DNA of 64,000 bases. Origin: an uncultured Prevotella sp. (GTDB lineage Bacteria; Bacteroidota; Bacteroidia; Bacteroidales; Bacteroidaceae). A model generated the notes under the pieces. The model had not been told where the DNA came from, ran no database searches, and saw only the letters and a program-made list of their open reading frames with translations. Shown here piece by piece: positions 33,967 to 42,757 of the stretch. The stretch's first letter is position 1, and every line of letters starts with the position of its first letter. Location of the stretch: the NCBI GenBank assembly GCA_946188165.1, contig CAMHTW010000013.1:17051-81050 (forward strand), given 5' to 3'. The position numbers and the translations under genes were made by a program.

Positions 33967-36090
33967 TTATTCTTCCCAATGGAACACGGCACCGTTGCGA
34001 CGGTCTGGGTCTGGACCGGCAAAGTCCATAGAATAAGGACTGCCCGTTGTGGGACTCTTGCCCAGGTATCTGTGATTCTTCAGCGAAAGGAGCATGAAGT
34101 CGTGGTCGAGATAGTCTTGCCACAGGAATGTTTCGGCCTCCTTTGGATTGGTAGTAAAGCGCACGTCGCCAGGCAAACCGTCGCCATAGACTTTCACGTA
34201 ACGGCCATCGGCACACTGAAGCGCGACGCGGCCCTGTCCGCAGTCTGTCACCTTGAACTTCGTCAGACTGCTGTTGTCGCCGACATGGGTGTCATGAAGC
34301 AGGCCATGCTTCAGCGCAATGGCAGGACGGTTGGTAGCCTTATTGATGATGCGGATAGTCTTGCCGTATGGGATATTCTTGCTACGGTCGGCCTTGGGCT
34401 CAACGACGGTGAAGTTGTCGAACTCGGCATAGCCACCCTTCAGACCTTTATGGTTAAAAGCAAAGAGGGCATGGCGCGAACCTTGGAAGGAGATGAGCTG
34501 ATACGTGAGTGGCATCATGCGACCCAGCATGGAGTAGTTATCACCATCGAAAGAATAGGCATACTGCGCCTGATTGTTGTCGTAGTAGCCAATGCAGCGA
34601 AGGTATATCTTGCCGCCAGGCAAATCTGCAGTAACAGAGACGATGACGGTGTCGTTGGTCAGTTGTTCGAAACAGCGCAGCGTCAGGGTCTTGCCATCCT
34701 TCACGACACCAATCCACGAGCAGGGCACATTGATATTGCCAAGACCAGCAACGTCGCCATCCTTCATACCTTTGGTATAGAGTTCGACAGTGGTCACAGA
34801 CGTAGGACCGATGACACGCTGGGTAAGCGTATTGCGTGCCCACATCAGTTGTTCGGCAGGCATTGACTGCAGGCGCAGGTGTCCGTTCTTCAGACTCCAC
34901 TTGCTGTCGTCCGGATTGTGGTTCCACTGCCACACACGTCCTAACGTCTTACCGTTAAAGTCCTCATTGCGATTGTAAGGGGCATAGGGTACAGTGTGTT
35001 GTGATTGAGTTGCAGCAGACATGGGCTTGAACCACGTGCGTGGTGCACGTCCCAAGTTACCCTCAAGACCAATCATGGGCCATCCATCCTTCCATGTTAT
35101 CGGCATGAGGCAGACAGTACGGCCAATGGAGTGGAAGTCTTGCATGAGCAGGGCCCACCACGAACCGTCACTGGCCTGTACGATGCCGCCCTGATGGGCA
35201 TTATCGCAACCTGTGGCATCGGCACTGGCTGGTGCGATGCCAAACTTCGTGCCATCCTCGCCGATACGGTATTTCGTGCCACGAGGCACGATAGTGCGCC
35301 CTACGCCATGATAGCCGTAAGTCTCATCGGCAGTGATGACACGGGTCTCGTAGGGTCCCCAGATGCTCTTCGAACGTGAGCAGAGCGTACGTCCGTTTGG
35401 TAAATAGTCGGTAGAGATAAGGTAATACATGCCATTGATTTTATACATGTGGTGCCCCTCACCAATGCCGCTGCCCTCAGGAATAATGACACGGTCGGTA
35501 CCCTCTACAGGGCCGCTCATATCTGGCTTCAACTCCGTGCAATGAACCTCACCATACTTGTGGATGGCATAAATCTTGCCGTCATCATCGAAGAGTACAG
35601 AAAGGTCGTAGATATTTCCTTGCATGTTGTGATGCGTCCAAGGTCCTCGGATATCCTTGGAAGTAAAGCATTGCAGCCCCTTACCGTTGACGTTTGAAAA
35701 GACATAGAACTGCCCGTTAGCATAGCGGATGGCTGGTGCCCAGATGCCCTGACCGTAAATCTCCTGATGATTCTTCAGGGCAAACTTGTCGTCAGTAAAG
35801 TCAAAACGGTCAAAACAATACGAGATATTCTCCCAGTTTACAAGGTCCTTGGAGTGCAGGATGACCAAACCTGGCACCGTATGCATCGTCGTTCCTGCAA
35901 GATAGTAGTCGTCGCCCACACGAATGACATCTGGGTCGGAAAACTCATCGTAGAACAGGGGGTTGGTAAACGTGCCATTACCATTATCAGCCGTCCACGA
36001 CGTCTGCGCACTTGCCGTTGGCAAATGAGAAATGAGAAATGAGAAATAAGAAATGAAAATGAAAAATGTGAGAATGATTATACGCTGCAT
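33967..36090 (-). CDS. GH43 multidomain arabinofuranosidase/xylosidase-type enzyme
   Basis: 707 residues from ATG 36090 (MQRIIIL); a TTG further upstream is unlikely. Five-bladed propeller with catalytic acids in FSDPDVIRVGDDYYL (base), NIYDLSVLFDDDGKIY and IGEGHHMYKI (acid). A beta-sandwich of the GH43 C-terminal type follows at about 390-565, then a third domain at about 575-707 resembling RICIN/fascin-like modules. The architecture fits subfamily 12-like enzymes removing arabinose side chains. The hydrophobic core of the signal peptide (FIFISYFSFLISHL) is encoded by a 7-bp tandem repeat, which makes secretion sensitive to slippage. Last gene of the minus-strand arabinan operon. Confidence 0.87.
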   Translation of the reverse strand: MQRIIILTFFIFISYFSFLISHLPTASAQTSWTADNGNGTFTNPLFYDEFSDPDVIRVGDDYYLAGTTMHTVPGLVILHSKDLVNWENISYCFDRFDFTDDKFALKNHQEIYGQGIWAPAIRYANGQFYVFSNVNGKGLQCFTSKDIRGPWTHHNMQGNIYDLSVLFDDDGKIYAIHKYGEVHCTELKPDMSGPVEGTDRVIIPEGSGIGEGHHMYKINGMYYLISTDYLPNGRTLCSRSKSIWGPYETRVITADETYGYHGVGRTIVPRGTKYRIGEDGTKFGIAPASADATGCDNAHQGGIVQASDGSWWALLMQDFHSIGRTVCLMPITWKDGWPMIGLEGNLGRAPRTWFKPMSAATQSQHTVPYAPYNRNEDFNGKTLGRVWQWNHNPDDSKWSLKNGHLRLQSMPAEQLMWARNTLTQRVIGPTSVTTVELYTKGMKDGDVAGLGNINVPCSWIGVVKDGKTLTLRCFEQLTNDTVIVSVTADLPGGKIYLRCIGYYDNNQAQYAYSFDGDNYSMLGRMMPLTYQLISFQGSRHALFAFNHKGLKGGYAEFDNFTVVEPKADRSKNIPYGKTIRIINKATNRPAIALKHGLLHDTHVGDNSSLTKFKVTDCGQGRVALQCADGRYVKVYGDGLPGDVRFTTNPKEAETFLWQDYLDHDFMLLSLKNHRYLGKSPTTGSPYSMDFAGPDPDRRNGAVFHWEE
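36020..36061. repeat. heptamer repeat GAGAAAT inside a signal-peptide coding region
   Basis: Three GAGAAAT units in a row (36027-36047), then AAGAAAT and GAAAATG, with a degenerate unit before. They lie antisense in the signal-peptide codons of the GH43 gene that starts at 36090. Confidence 0.85.
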
Positions 36091-36096
36091 AATGAT

Positions 36097-36117
36097 TAAT
36101 TTCAATTGTCAATTATC
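36097..36117. repeat. short heptamer tract x3
   Basis: TAATTTC, AATTGTC, AATTATC on the plus strand (GATAATT, GACAATT, GAAATTA on the coding strand). It spans the 18-nt gap between two GH43 genes and the stop of the upstream one. Confidence 0.6.
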
Positions 36118-37128
36118 AAGTAAGCACGGCCAACCGTCAACACTCCAGCTGATAGGCCGTTGAATAAGAATGGATGCCCCTTTATGGGCTATGCTGTAAC
36201 CATGACAGATAAAGATGTCCTCGCCATTATAATGATAGGCAGCACAATGACCGGCAGCCTCGAATTGCTGCTTGTCACCCTCTAAGAACAACGTGCCACC
36301 GCCTTTTGCCATATCTTTGCCGTCGCGGTCGAGGTATGGCCCATCAACATGGCGGCTACGCCCTACGGCGACGCGGTAATTGCTCTTTGAACCACGACAA
36401 CAGTAGTCCCAGGAAACAAACAGGTAATACCAACCATCGTGCTTGAAGATAAACGGTGCCTCTATGGCATTGGTACCTGCATATTTTGAGGTAGGATTGG
36501 GCGCAACATTCTTGGAAGCCGGGTCGTAACGACGGGCTATGGTACGCGGCTGTTCGCCTGTGGCAACATGCATCGTCGTGTCAAGACGCACCAACTGAAT
36601 ACCATCCCAGAAGGAGCCCCATACAAGCCATGGATGATCCTGACTGTCGATAACGAAGTTGGGATCAATGGCATTCCAGTTGTCGCGTTTTTCCTTAGAG
36701 GTGACGATACAGCCCTCGTCGTTCCAAACAGGATACGACAGCGACGGAGCCGAAAGCAGGCCGATGGCAGAACCGTTCTTGCCAAAGGTAGAACAACTGT
36801 AACTGAGCCACCAGCGATTGTGCCAACGGATAACGTCAGGTGCCCAGACATGATGCTGGAAACCAGGCACTGAGTCGTGCGTCCATTGGGGCATCACGGA
36901 CATGACGGGTTGACCACTGACAGTCCACGTCTTGCAATCCTTGGACGTCATGTGCTGAATGCCCATGCCTGTAGCAAAGAGGTGCCACGTGCTGTCTTCG
37001 TAGGCCATGACAGGGTCATGTACCATGGGGGTGTCGGTCTGAAACCCTGCACGTCTGCGATGATGTCCTTGGGCAGAGAGAGCCAAAACGGCTGTAAGCA
37101 GTAGTCCCATCAATAGTATTCTCTTCAT
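36109..37128 (-). CDS. GH43 endo-arabinanase-like enzyme
   Basis: 339 residues: signal peptide (LLMGLLLTAVLALSAQG) and a single GH43 propeller. Catalytic carboxylates are in MVHDPVMAYEDSTWHLF (base), WNAIDPNFVIDSQDHPWLV (pKa modulator) and NAIEAPFIFKHDGWYYLF (acid). The compact form, with HHVWAPDVIRW, fits endo-alpha-1,5-arabinanases (subfamilies 4-6). Likely cuts the arabinan backbone. Five nt separate it from the upstream GH43 gene, so the two are co-transcribed. Confidence 0.9.
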   Translation of the reverse strand: MKRILLMGLLLTAVLALSAQGHHRRRAGFQTDTPMVHDPVMAYEDSTWHLFATGMGIQHMTSKDCKTWTVSGQPVMSVMPQWTHDSVPGFQHHVWAPDVIRWHNRWWLSYSCSTFGKNGSAIGLLSAPSLSYPVWNDEGCIVTSKEKRDNWNAIDPNFVIDSQDHPWLVWGSFWDGIQLVRLDTTMHVATGEQPRTIARRYDPASKNVAPNPTSKYAGTNAIEAPFIFKHDGWYYLFVSWDYCCRGSKSNYRVAVGRSRHVDGPYLDRDGKDMAKGGGTLFLEGDKQQFEAAGHCAAYHYNGEDIFICHGYSIAHKGASILIQRPISWSVDGWPCLLDN

Positions 37129-37133
37129 ATTTC

Positions 37134-38900
37134 TTATCTTATTACATATTTCTTGCCATTTCGGATATAGATGCCAGGACGCTGCGATTGGAGAACACGT
37201 CGGCCATGAAGGTCGTAGATGGTTGCGGCTTTCTGAACGCGGTCAGTCACAATGTCGGCAATACCTGTAGAGGCCTCAGTCTGGTAACCCCAAATTGTGA
37301 CGCCTGTAGCAGTACACAAAGCAGTAAAGGACGGTGTCTTACGGTCGGTAGGTTCTAACGTCTGCTCTATCATAACACCATCATAAAGTGAAGTACCTGT
37401 CTGGATGGTGACATACGACGTACCTTCCTCAATGCTCCAGGTTCCTGTAACAGCACCGCTGATGGTACCGTCGCTCTTCAGTTCAATATCAACAGGTGCT
37501 GAGATTGCCTTCGCAGTATGGTCCAGTTTGTAGTTATGGGTCAGCAGTTTATACTTACCGGCTATCTTGGCGGTACCTATCTGCTGCGTGGTGGCGATGT
37601 CGGCACTCTTCACTTGTTCGCCTGTATATTCGAAAGGCGCTGCCACCAACCAGCCACTCTTGTTCTGGAACACTTGGTGGACGCGCACCTGATGGCCTTC
37701 GCCCCAGTTCTGGAAACGGGTGTGATAGACCAGATAGGCACGACCGTCGTCGGCAGCAATGATGGAGCAGTGCCCTTGCGACCGTTCACCCATATTGCCA
37801 GTTACCTGACTGCCCCACGATGTGTAGGCACCAAAGATGTTGACACCACGGTTGCCATCATTTTCCCTCAAACCAAAGTTCAGCAGATACGAGGGATAAA
37901 GTGCTGCCTGACGATGGCTGTCGACATACGGTCCGTCAGGATTCTGAGAGCGAAATACGCGCATCTGATAGCCGCCATTGTTGTAGTCGTTGGCCACACC
38001 GCCCGCCGCCAGGCCGCCATTAGTGACAAACAGATAGTAATAGCCGCCGATATACTCAATATAACTGCCTTCACCCGATGCATAGTATCCTCCTGCAATC
38101 TTTTTGCCAAAATACGGATCTACGGTAATGCCGTCGCCAGAACCCGTCAGTCTGTATTCTACATCGTAATCGCGTAAACCGGTCTGCTCGTCGAGTTCCA
38201 ACATATAGATGCCACCACTCCATGAGCCGTACGACAGCCATAGTTTGCCCGCTTCGTCGTAGAACACACAAGGGTCTATACAGTTGGGATAGCGGCGCCC
38301 CCAGTTGTTGCCGACAGCATAGCGTGAGGGTAGCGACGGCTGTGTGCCGATAACGATCTCCAAGTCAGTATCCTTATAGGATGTACTGGTATGGAATCCG
38401 CTTATCACCACGGGGGCTTGATAGCGGTAAGGACCTGTAATCTTGTCTGAGGTCAGGAGAATGATGCTGGAATACCAGTTGTCGCCATTGATGCTGAGGT
38501 ACATGCACCACTTCTGCATGGCTTTGTTATAGACGACGTCCGGAGCCCACATGTTGCCATCAACAGAATAGTTGGTATTACCGCGTTTCGACCATGCCAT
38601 CGCATTGAATGAAAAGTTCAGTTCTGCTCCGTTTTTCTTGATTATTGTGACTTGAGGTGAGGTAAATGCCACGTTATTAGCTGCATTCGTACTGGTCGCA
38701 GTAGCCCAAGGAGCAGTCAGCGTGGTCCATCGCATCAGATCGGTTGTCTTGGCTGTAGCACGATGAGACCCAAAGATGTAATACGTTTTGGATACAGAAT
38801 CCCACACGATACTGGGATCATGCACGCTGACTCGTTTCAACGAATACCCCATAGAGTAGCCGGACACGAGAGTCATCAGGAAAAACAGGACGGATCTCAT
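37134..38900 (-). CDS. GH43 endo-arabinanase with C-terminal domain and T9SS-like tail
   Basis: 588 residues: signal peptide, GH43 propeller with VSVHDPSIVWDSVSKTYYIF (base), CIDPCVFYDEAGKLWLSYG (modulator) and GEGSYIEYIGGYYYLF (acid), then a C-terminal beta domain of about 120 residues typical of large two-domain arabinanases, and a final ATIYDLHGRRVLQSQRPGIY sorting-like tail. It is a paralogue of the lipoprotein at 38971-40713, but carries a tail instead of a lipid anchor. A hairpin (38921-38943) separates the pair. Confidence 0.92.
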   Translation of the reverse strand: MRSVLFFLMTLVSGYSMGYSLKRVSVHDPSIVWDSVSKTYYIFGSHRATAKTTDLMRWTTLTAPWATATSTNAANNVAFTSPQVTIIKKNGAELNFSFNAMAWSKRGNTNYSVDGNMWAPDVVYNKAMQKWCMYLSINGDNWYSSIILLTSDKITGPYRYQAPVVISGFHTSTSYKDTDLEIVIGTQPSLPSRYAVGNNWGRRYPNCIDPCVFYDEAGKLWLSYGSWSGGIYMLELDEQTGLRDYDVEYRLTGSGDGITVDPYFGKKIAGGYYASGEGSYIEYIGGYYYLFVTNGGLAAGGVANDYNNGGYQMRVFRSQNPDGPYVDSHRQAALYPSYLLNFGLRENDGNRGVNIFGAYTSWGSQVTGNMGERSQGHCSIIAADDGRAYLVYHTRFQNWGEGHQVRVHQVFQNKSGWLVAAPFEYTGEQVKSADIATTQQIGTAKIAGKYKLLTHNYKLDHTAKAISAPVDIELKSDGTISGAVTGTWSIEEGTSYVTIQTGTSLYDGVMIEQTLEPTDRKTPSFTALCTATGVTIWGYQTEASTGIADIVTDRVQKAATIYDLHGRRVLQSQRPGIYIRNGKKYVIR

Positions 38901-38920
38901 TCTGGTCTTTTTTAAAAAGT

Positions 38921-38943
38921 GTGGTGCTCACGAAGAGCACCAC
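38921..38943 (-). terminator. hairpin between two GH43 genes, possible terminator or attenuator
   Basis: Perfect 9-bp stem GTGGTGCTC / GAGCACCAC with a 5-nt loop, followed in the direction of transcription by ACTTTTTAAAAAAG, a short T-run. It could lower expression of the three distal GH43 genes or act as an RNA-end stabiliser. Confidence 0.65.
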
Positions 38944-38970
38944 AGATGATTATTATATTTAAATTATCAT

Positions 38971-40713
38971 TTATTCCTCGACGACTTTATAGCCCCATGC
39001 CGTCACACCTGTTGCAGCGTTCAAACCTGTGAATGCTGGTACCTGATTATTGGTTGGCTCCAGTGTCTGCAGCACCATGACGCCCTTATATTCAGCACCA
39101 TTCAGGGTGATGTTGACATAAGAAGTACCGTCTTTAGCTGTCCAGGAACCTGTGTAGGCGCCACTAATCGAACCATCGGCATTGAGCTGTACGTCAACAG
39201 GCGTAGCCAGTTCCTTGGTAAGGTGGTTCAGCTTATAGCGGTGAACCAGCATCTTGTAGTTACCGGCTATCTGACTCTTGCTAATGAGTTGTTCATTGGC
39301 TATTTGGGCACTCTTGGCTATCTCGCCAGTGTACTCGAATGGAGCGGCAACCAGCCACTTGTCTTCGTTCTGATACATCTGGTGAACACGCACGGCGTGA
39401 CCTTCACCCTGTCCCTGAAAGCGGCTGTGATAGACGAGATAGGTACGACCGTCAGGAGCAGCAATCACTGAGTTGTGACCCTGCGAACGCTCAGCCCAAG
39501 CACCAGTGGCCTGACCGCCCCATTCGCCATAGGCACCGAAGATATTAACACCACGGTTGCCGTCGTTCTCGTTAGGACCGAAGTTCAGTGCGTAGCTGCT
39601 GAACACGGCATTACCGCCCTTGCTGTCAACGTATGGACCGTCGGGCTTCTCAGAGCGGAACATACGCATCTGGTAACCACCGTTGTTGTAGTCATCAGGA
39701 TCACCACCAGCCATCAGACCACCATAGGTCATAAACAAGTAGTAGTAGCCGTCAACATACTCGATATAGCTGGCCTCACCCGACACATAGTGGCCACCAG
39801 CAATCTTCTTGCCGAAATAGGGGTCAACGGTGATGTCGTCGCCATTGCCCTGCTGGGCATAGGTGACATCGTAGTCGCGAAGACCTGTAGCTTCGTCCAG
39901 TTCAAGCATCCAGATACCACCACTCCATGAGCCGTACGACATCCAGAGTTTGCCCTCTTCGTCGTAGAACACGCATGGGTCGATACAGTTAGGATAGCGG
40001 TTACCCCATTCTGTGCCGGTAGCATAGCGTGCAGGCAACGTTTCCTGCTCGCCAATAACCAGTTCCAAGTCGGTCTCCTTATAGCTGTCACCAGCTGAAA
40101 AACCGCCAATAACCACAGGAGCCTGATAGGTGTAGGGACCTACAATGTAGTCTGAAGTCAACAAGATAACGCTGCTGTACCAAAAATCGCCATTGATGCT
40201 GAGGTACATACACCACTTCTTCATCTCCTTGTTGTAGATGACGTCAGGTGCCCACATGTTACCATCGACACTCCAAGCAGCATTGGCCTTCTTCGACCAC
40301 TCGAAAGCGTTGAAAGCAGGGAGTTCAACCTCTACTCCACCCTTCTTCACCGTAGTGACTTCAGGTGTGAGGAAGGCGGCATCGTTGCCGACACCAGTCT
40401 CGCCGTTAACAGCCCAGGGAACGTTGACAGTCGACCAAGTCATCAAGTTTGTCGACTTGGCAACACCACGGTGAGAACCGAAGATGTAGTACGACCATGA
40501 TGAGGGATCGTAGACTACGCTGGGATCATGGACACTGACACGGACCAGATTTGAGGGCCACAGCACCTGTTCGCTGAACTCCGTTGGTGTATCAGCTATC
40601 ACTGTGGGTATGGCGTTGTCAGGGAAATCATCCTCTTTACATCCTGTCACGGTAGTCAGCATACCCAGACAGGCTGTTGCCATCATCCAATATTTTATAT
40701 TTTGCTTGTTCAT
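38971..40713 (-). CDS. GH43 endo-arabinanase lipoprotein
   Basis: 580 residues from ATG 40713 (MNKQNIKYWMM). Lipobox VTGC, Cys near residue 25, so it is surface- or periplasm-anchored. GH43 propeller: VSVHDPSVVYDPSSWSYYIF (base), CIDPCVFYDEEGKLWMSYG and SGEASYIEYVDGYYYLF (acid), then the same C-terminal beta domain as the 37134 gene. The two enzymes are about 60 percent identical by eye, a duplication that splits into an anchored and a tailed form. Likely makes the first cuts in arabinan at the cell surface. Follows the glycan-binding lipoprotein by 61 nt. Confidence 0.92.
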   Translation of the reverse strand: MNKQNIKYWMMATACLGMLTTVTGCKEDDFPDNAIPTVIADTPTEFSEQVLWPSNLVRVSVHDPSVVYDPSSWSYYIFGSHRGVAKSTNLMTWSTVNVPWAVNGETGVGNDAAFLTPEVTTVKKGGVEVELPAFNAFEWSKKANAAWSVDGNMWAPDVIYNKEMKKWCMYLSINGDFWYSSVILLTSDYIVGPYTYQAPVVIGGFSAGDSYKETDLELVIGEQETLPARYATGTEWGNRYPNCIDPCVFYDEEGKLWMSYGSWSGGIWMLELDEATGLRDYDVTYAQQGNGDDITVDPYFGKKIAGGHYVSGEASYIEYVDGYYYLFMTYGGLMAGGDPDDYNNGGYQMRMFRSEKPDGPYVDSKGGNAVFSSYALNFGPNENDGNRGVNIFGAYGEWGGQATGAWAERSQGHNSVIAAPDGRTYLVYHSRFQGQGEGHAVRVHQMYQNEDKWLVAAPFEYTGEIAKSAQIANEQLISKSQIAGNYKMLVHRYKLNHLTKELATPVDVQLNADGSISGAYTGSWTAKDGTSYVNITLNGAEYKGVMVLQTLEPTNNQVPAFTGLNAATGVTAWGYKVVEE

Positions 40714-40774
40714 AATTATCTTACTTTTAAAAAAAATGTTTTCTTTGATTTTGTTGTTCACAAATGAGAGAGGA

Positions 40775-42715
40775 TTACTCGAATACGAGATGGCTGCCAT
40801 CAACAGTCATACGGAAGAACACGTTGTCGCCATCTGTAGGAGCGATGCCACTGTAGCTCTGCGTATAGGTGTTGCCGTCGTTGCCTACCATCACACACTT
40901 AACATCTACAGAACCGCCATTATTAGTAACGCTAACAGTTACCATGGCTTCATCCATAGCCTTAAGCCATGCAGCCCAGTCTGTCTGACCACCGCTGGTT
41001 ACAAGGTTAGGATTGTGTTCATAGCACTTACCCCAACCGTAGTTGTCGGAACGTACCACACCATACTCGTTAGTTCCATCGCTGGTAAGAACCACACAGA
41101 AGTTGTTCCAGTTGTTCAGTCCATTGGTGAAGTTCTTGAAGCGTGTGCTAACCGTCTTTCCTACAGGCACATTGAAGTCGGCAGAGTGAGCACCCCAGAA
41201 GGCGGTAGAGTTGTCCTCAGCACCAATCATAGTGTCGAATTCCAGGTGGCTGTGGTCAACAGTGAAGCGGAAATACAGGTCATTAGAGATGATGATGCCG
41301 TTATAGTACTGCTCGTAAGTGATGTTATCATTACCTACCATAACAGCCTTTACATCGGCTGTGCCGTTACCGTTATTAGTCACGTATGTTGTCACCTTTG
41401 CCCCGTCCATAGCTTTAAGCCATGCAGCCCAGTCAGTCTGACCGCCACTGGTTACAAGGTTTGGATTGTTTTCATAGCCTTTACCCCAGCCGTAGTTGTC
41501 AGCTCGTACCACTGCGTACTCATCAGTTCCGTCGCTGGTAAGAACCACACAGAAGTTATTCCAGTTAGCAGCACCATTGGTGTAGTTGGTGAAGGTGGTA
41601 ACGAAGGTCTCGCCAGCCTCTACCTTGATATTCTCAGAATGAGCACTCCAGAAATCACCGCTGTTGTCGATGGCACCGATGGTGACGAATGACGATGGAG
41701 GCACAACCTCGAAGGTACCGTAGGCCAGAATTGGCTTATCGCAGTTTTCGCCCTTATACGTCTTGTTATAGATGGCAATGAACTTCTGCGTACCCAACTG
41801 GCTGATATCTGTCAGCAACTCTATCTGCAGTTCAGAAACTGGCACATCCTTTGACACTTCCTGCTCGAACTGTACGGTAGCAGTCATATTGGCTATAGCA
41901 TCCTCGAAGCTTGTGCCGACAAGCACCTTGTTAGGCAGTCCGTTGAAGGTCATCGACAGTGGATTCTTGTCCTCAGCAGAGGTGAAACCGCCAATCGGCT
42001 CGACGTTCGACTCGAGGAAGTTGATGTAAGAACCCTCAGGCACCAGGAATGCACGAATAGTGGTATTCGATGCATCAGCATTCAGATTAGGCAGCTTTTC
42101 AGGTGCCAGGAAAGTCTTGGTAACTGTTCCATTGGTAATTTTCACAAAGAACGTATCTACTTTGGAACGATCAATGGTCAGCACTACGCGTCCACCAAGT
42201 TTATCGACGCCCTTGTCGGTGTCGCTACCGAACGTGAGGTTACTCTCCACCCAATCGCGATGAAGGTTGATGTATTCGTCACCCCACTCAGAGTTACCGC
42301 TGGGCTGGTGGTCAAAGCGGATGGCACCATACTCCTTATAGTTAGTAGCGCCACGGTCTTCGTCGTTACTGATGATAAGAGCAAAATTCTTATAGGTGTT
42401 CGTAGCATTTGGATTGATGCTCAGGTTGAACACTACATTCCATTTCTCGTTCTCTGGAATCTGGTAGTATTTGGAGAACTGCTGCCACCAGCCTGTAGAA
42501 AAGTCGGTAGCACCCACGGTATAGACATCCTCCTCCATTCCTACAAGTTCTTCCTCGCCACCACCTTGGTTGGCATTTCGGATGGAGTCAACTTTTTCCG
42601 AGATCCAGTCGGGAGAGCCTATAGAATACAGCTCCGCGCCCTCGCAGCCTGTCAGCATGAGCATACCAAGTGCAGCAAAACAAGCTGAAGTTGCTATTTT
42701 ATTGAGATATTTCAT
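40775..42715 (-). CDS. surface glycan-binding lipoprotein (SusE/F position) with repeated modules
   Basis: 646 residues from ATG 42715, preferred for its distance to the lipobox LTGC (Cys near residue 23). Order: a first beta-sandwich module (about 62-210, TDFSTGWWQQFSKYYQIP), an Ig-like stretch (about 215-340), and two near-identical modules (about 341-492 and 493-646). These last share NLVTSGGQTDWAAWLKAMD, WNNFCVVLTSDGT and DNYGWGK, with aromatic residues suited to sugar stacking. The position after SusD and before GH43 genes is that of a surface glycan-binding protein, here probably for arabinan. The module pair looks like a recent tandem duplication. No enzymatic motif. Confidence 0.82.
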   Translation of the reverse strand: MKYLNKIATSACFAALGMLMLTGCEGAELYSIGSPDWISEKVDSIRNANQGGGEEELVGMEEDVYTVGATDFSTGWWQQFSKYYQIPENEKWNVVFNLSINPNATNTYKNFALIISNDEDRGATNYKEYGAIRFDHQPSGNSEWGDEYINLHRDWVESNLTFGSDTDKGVDKLGGRVVLTIDRSKVDTFFVKITNGTVTKTFLAPEKLPNLNADASNTTIRAFLVPEGSYINFLESNVEPIGGFTSAEDKNPLSMTFNGLPNKVLVGTSFEDAIANMTATVQFEQEVSKDVPVSELQIELLTDISQLGTQKFIAIYNKTYKGENCDKPILAYGTFEVVPPSSFVTIGAIDNSGDFWSAHSENIKVEAGETFVTTFTNYTNGAANWNNFCVVLTSDGTDEYAVVRADNYGWGKGYENNPNLVTSGGQTDWAAWLKAMDGAKVTTYVTNNGNGTADVKAVMVGNDNITYEQYYNGIIISNDLYFRFTVDHSHLEFDTMIGAEDNSTAFWGAHSADFNVPVGKTVSTRFKNFTNGLNNWNNFCVVLTSDGTNEYGVVRSDNYGWGKCYEHNPNLVTSGGQTDWAAWLKAMDEAMVTVSVTNNGGSVDVKCVMVGNDGNTYTQSYSGIAPTDGDNVFFRMTVDGSHLVFE

Positions 42716-42757
42716 AATCTTCATTTTTATCTTTATTACTGTTAAACCTTTTACCAT

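Noticed and set aside
33967..36105. Start of the GH43 gene at a TTG at 36105
   Set aside because: An ATG at 36090 gives a standard signal peptide, and the upstream segment is part of a short heptamer tract in the gap.
40604..41692. A 362-codon plus-strand frame opposite the glycan-binding lipoprotein
   Set aside because: It repeats within itself only because the real gene has duplicated modules; no independent evidence of coding.
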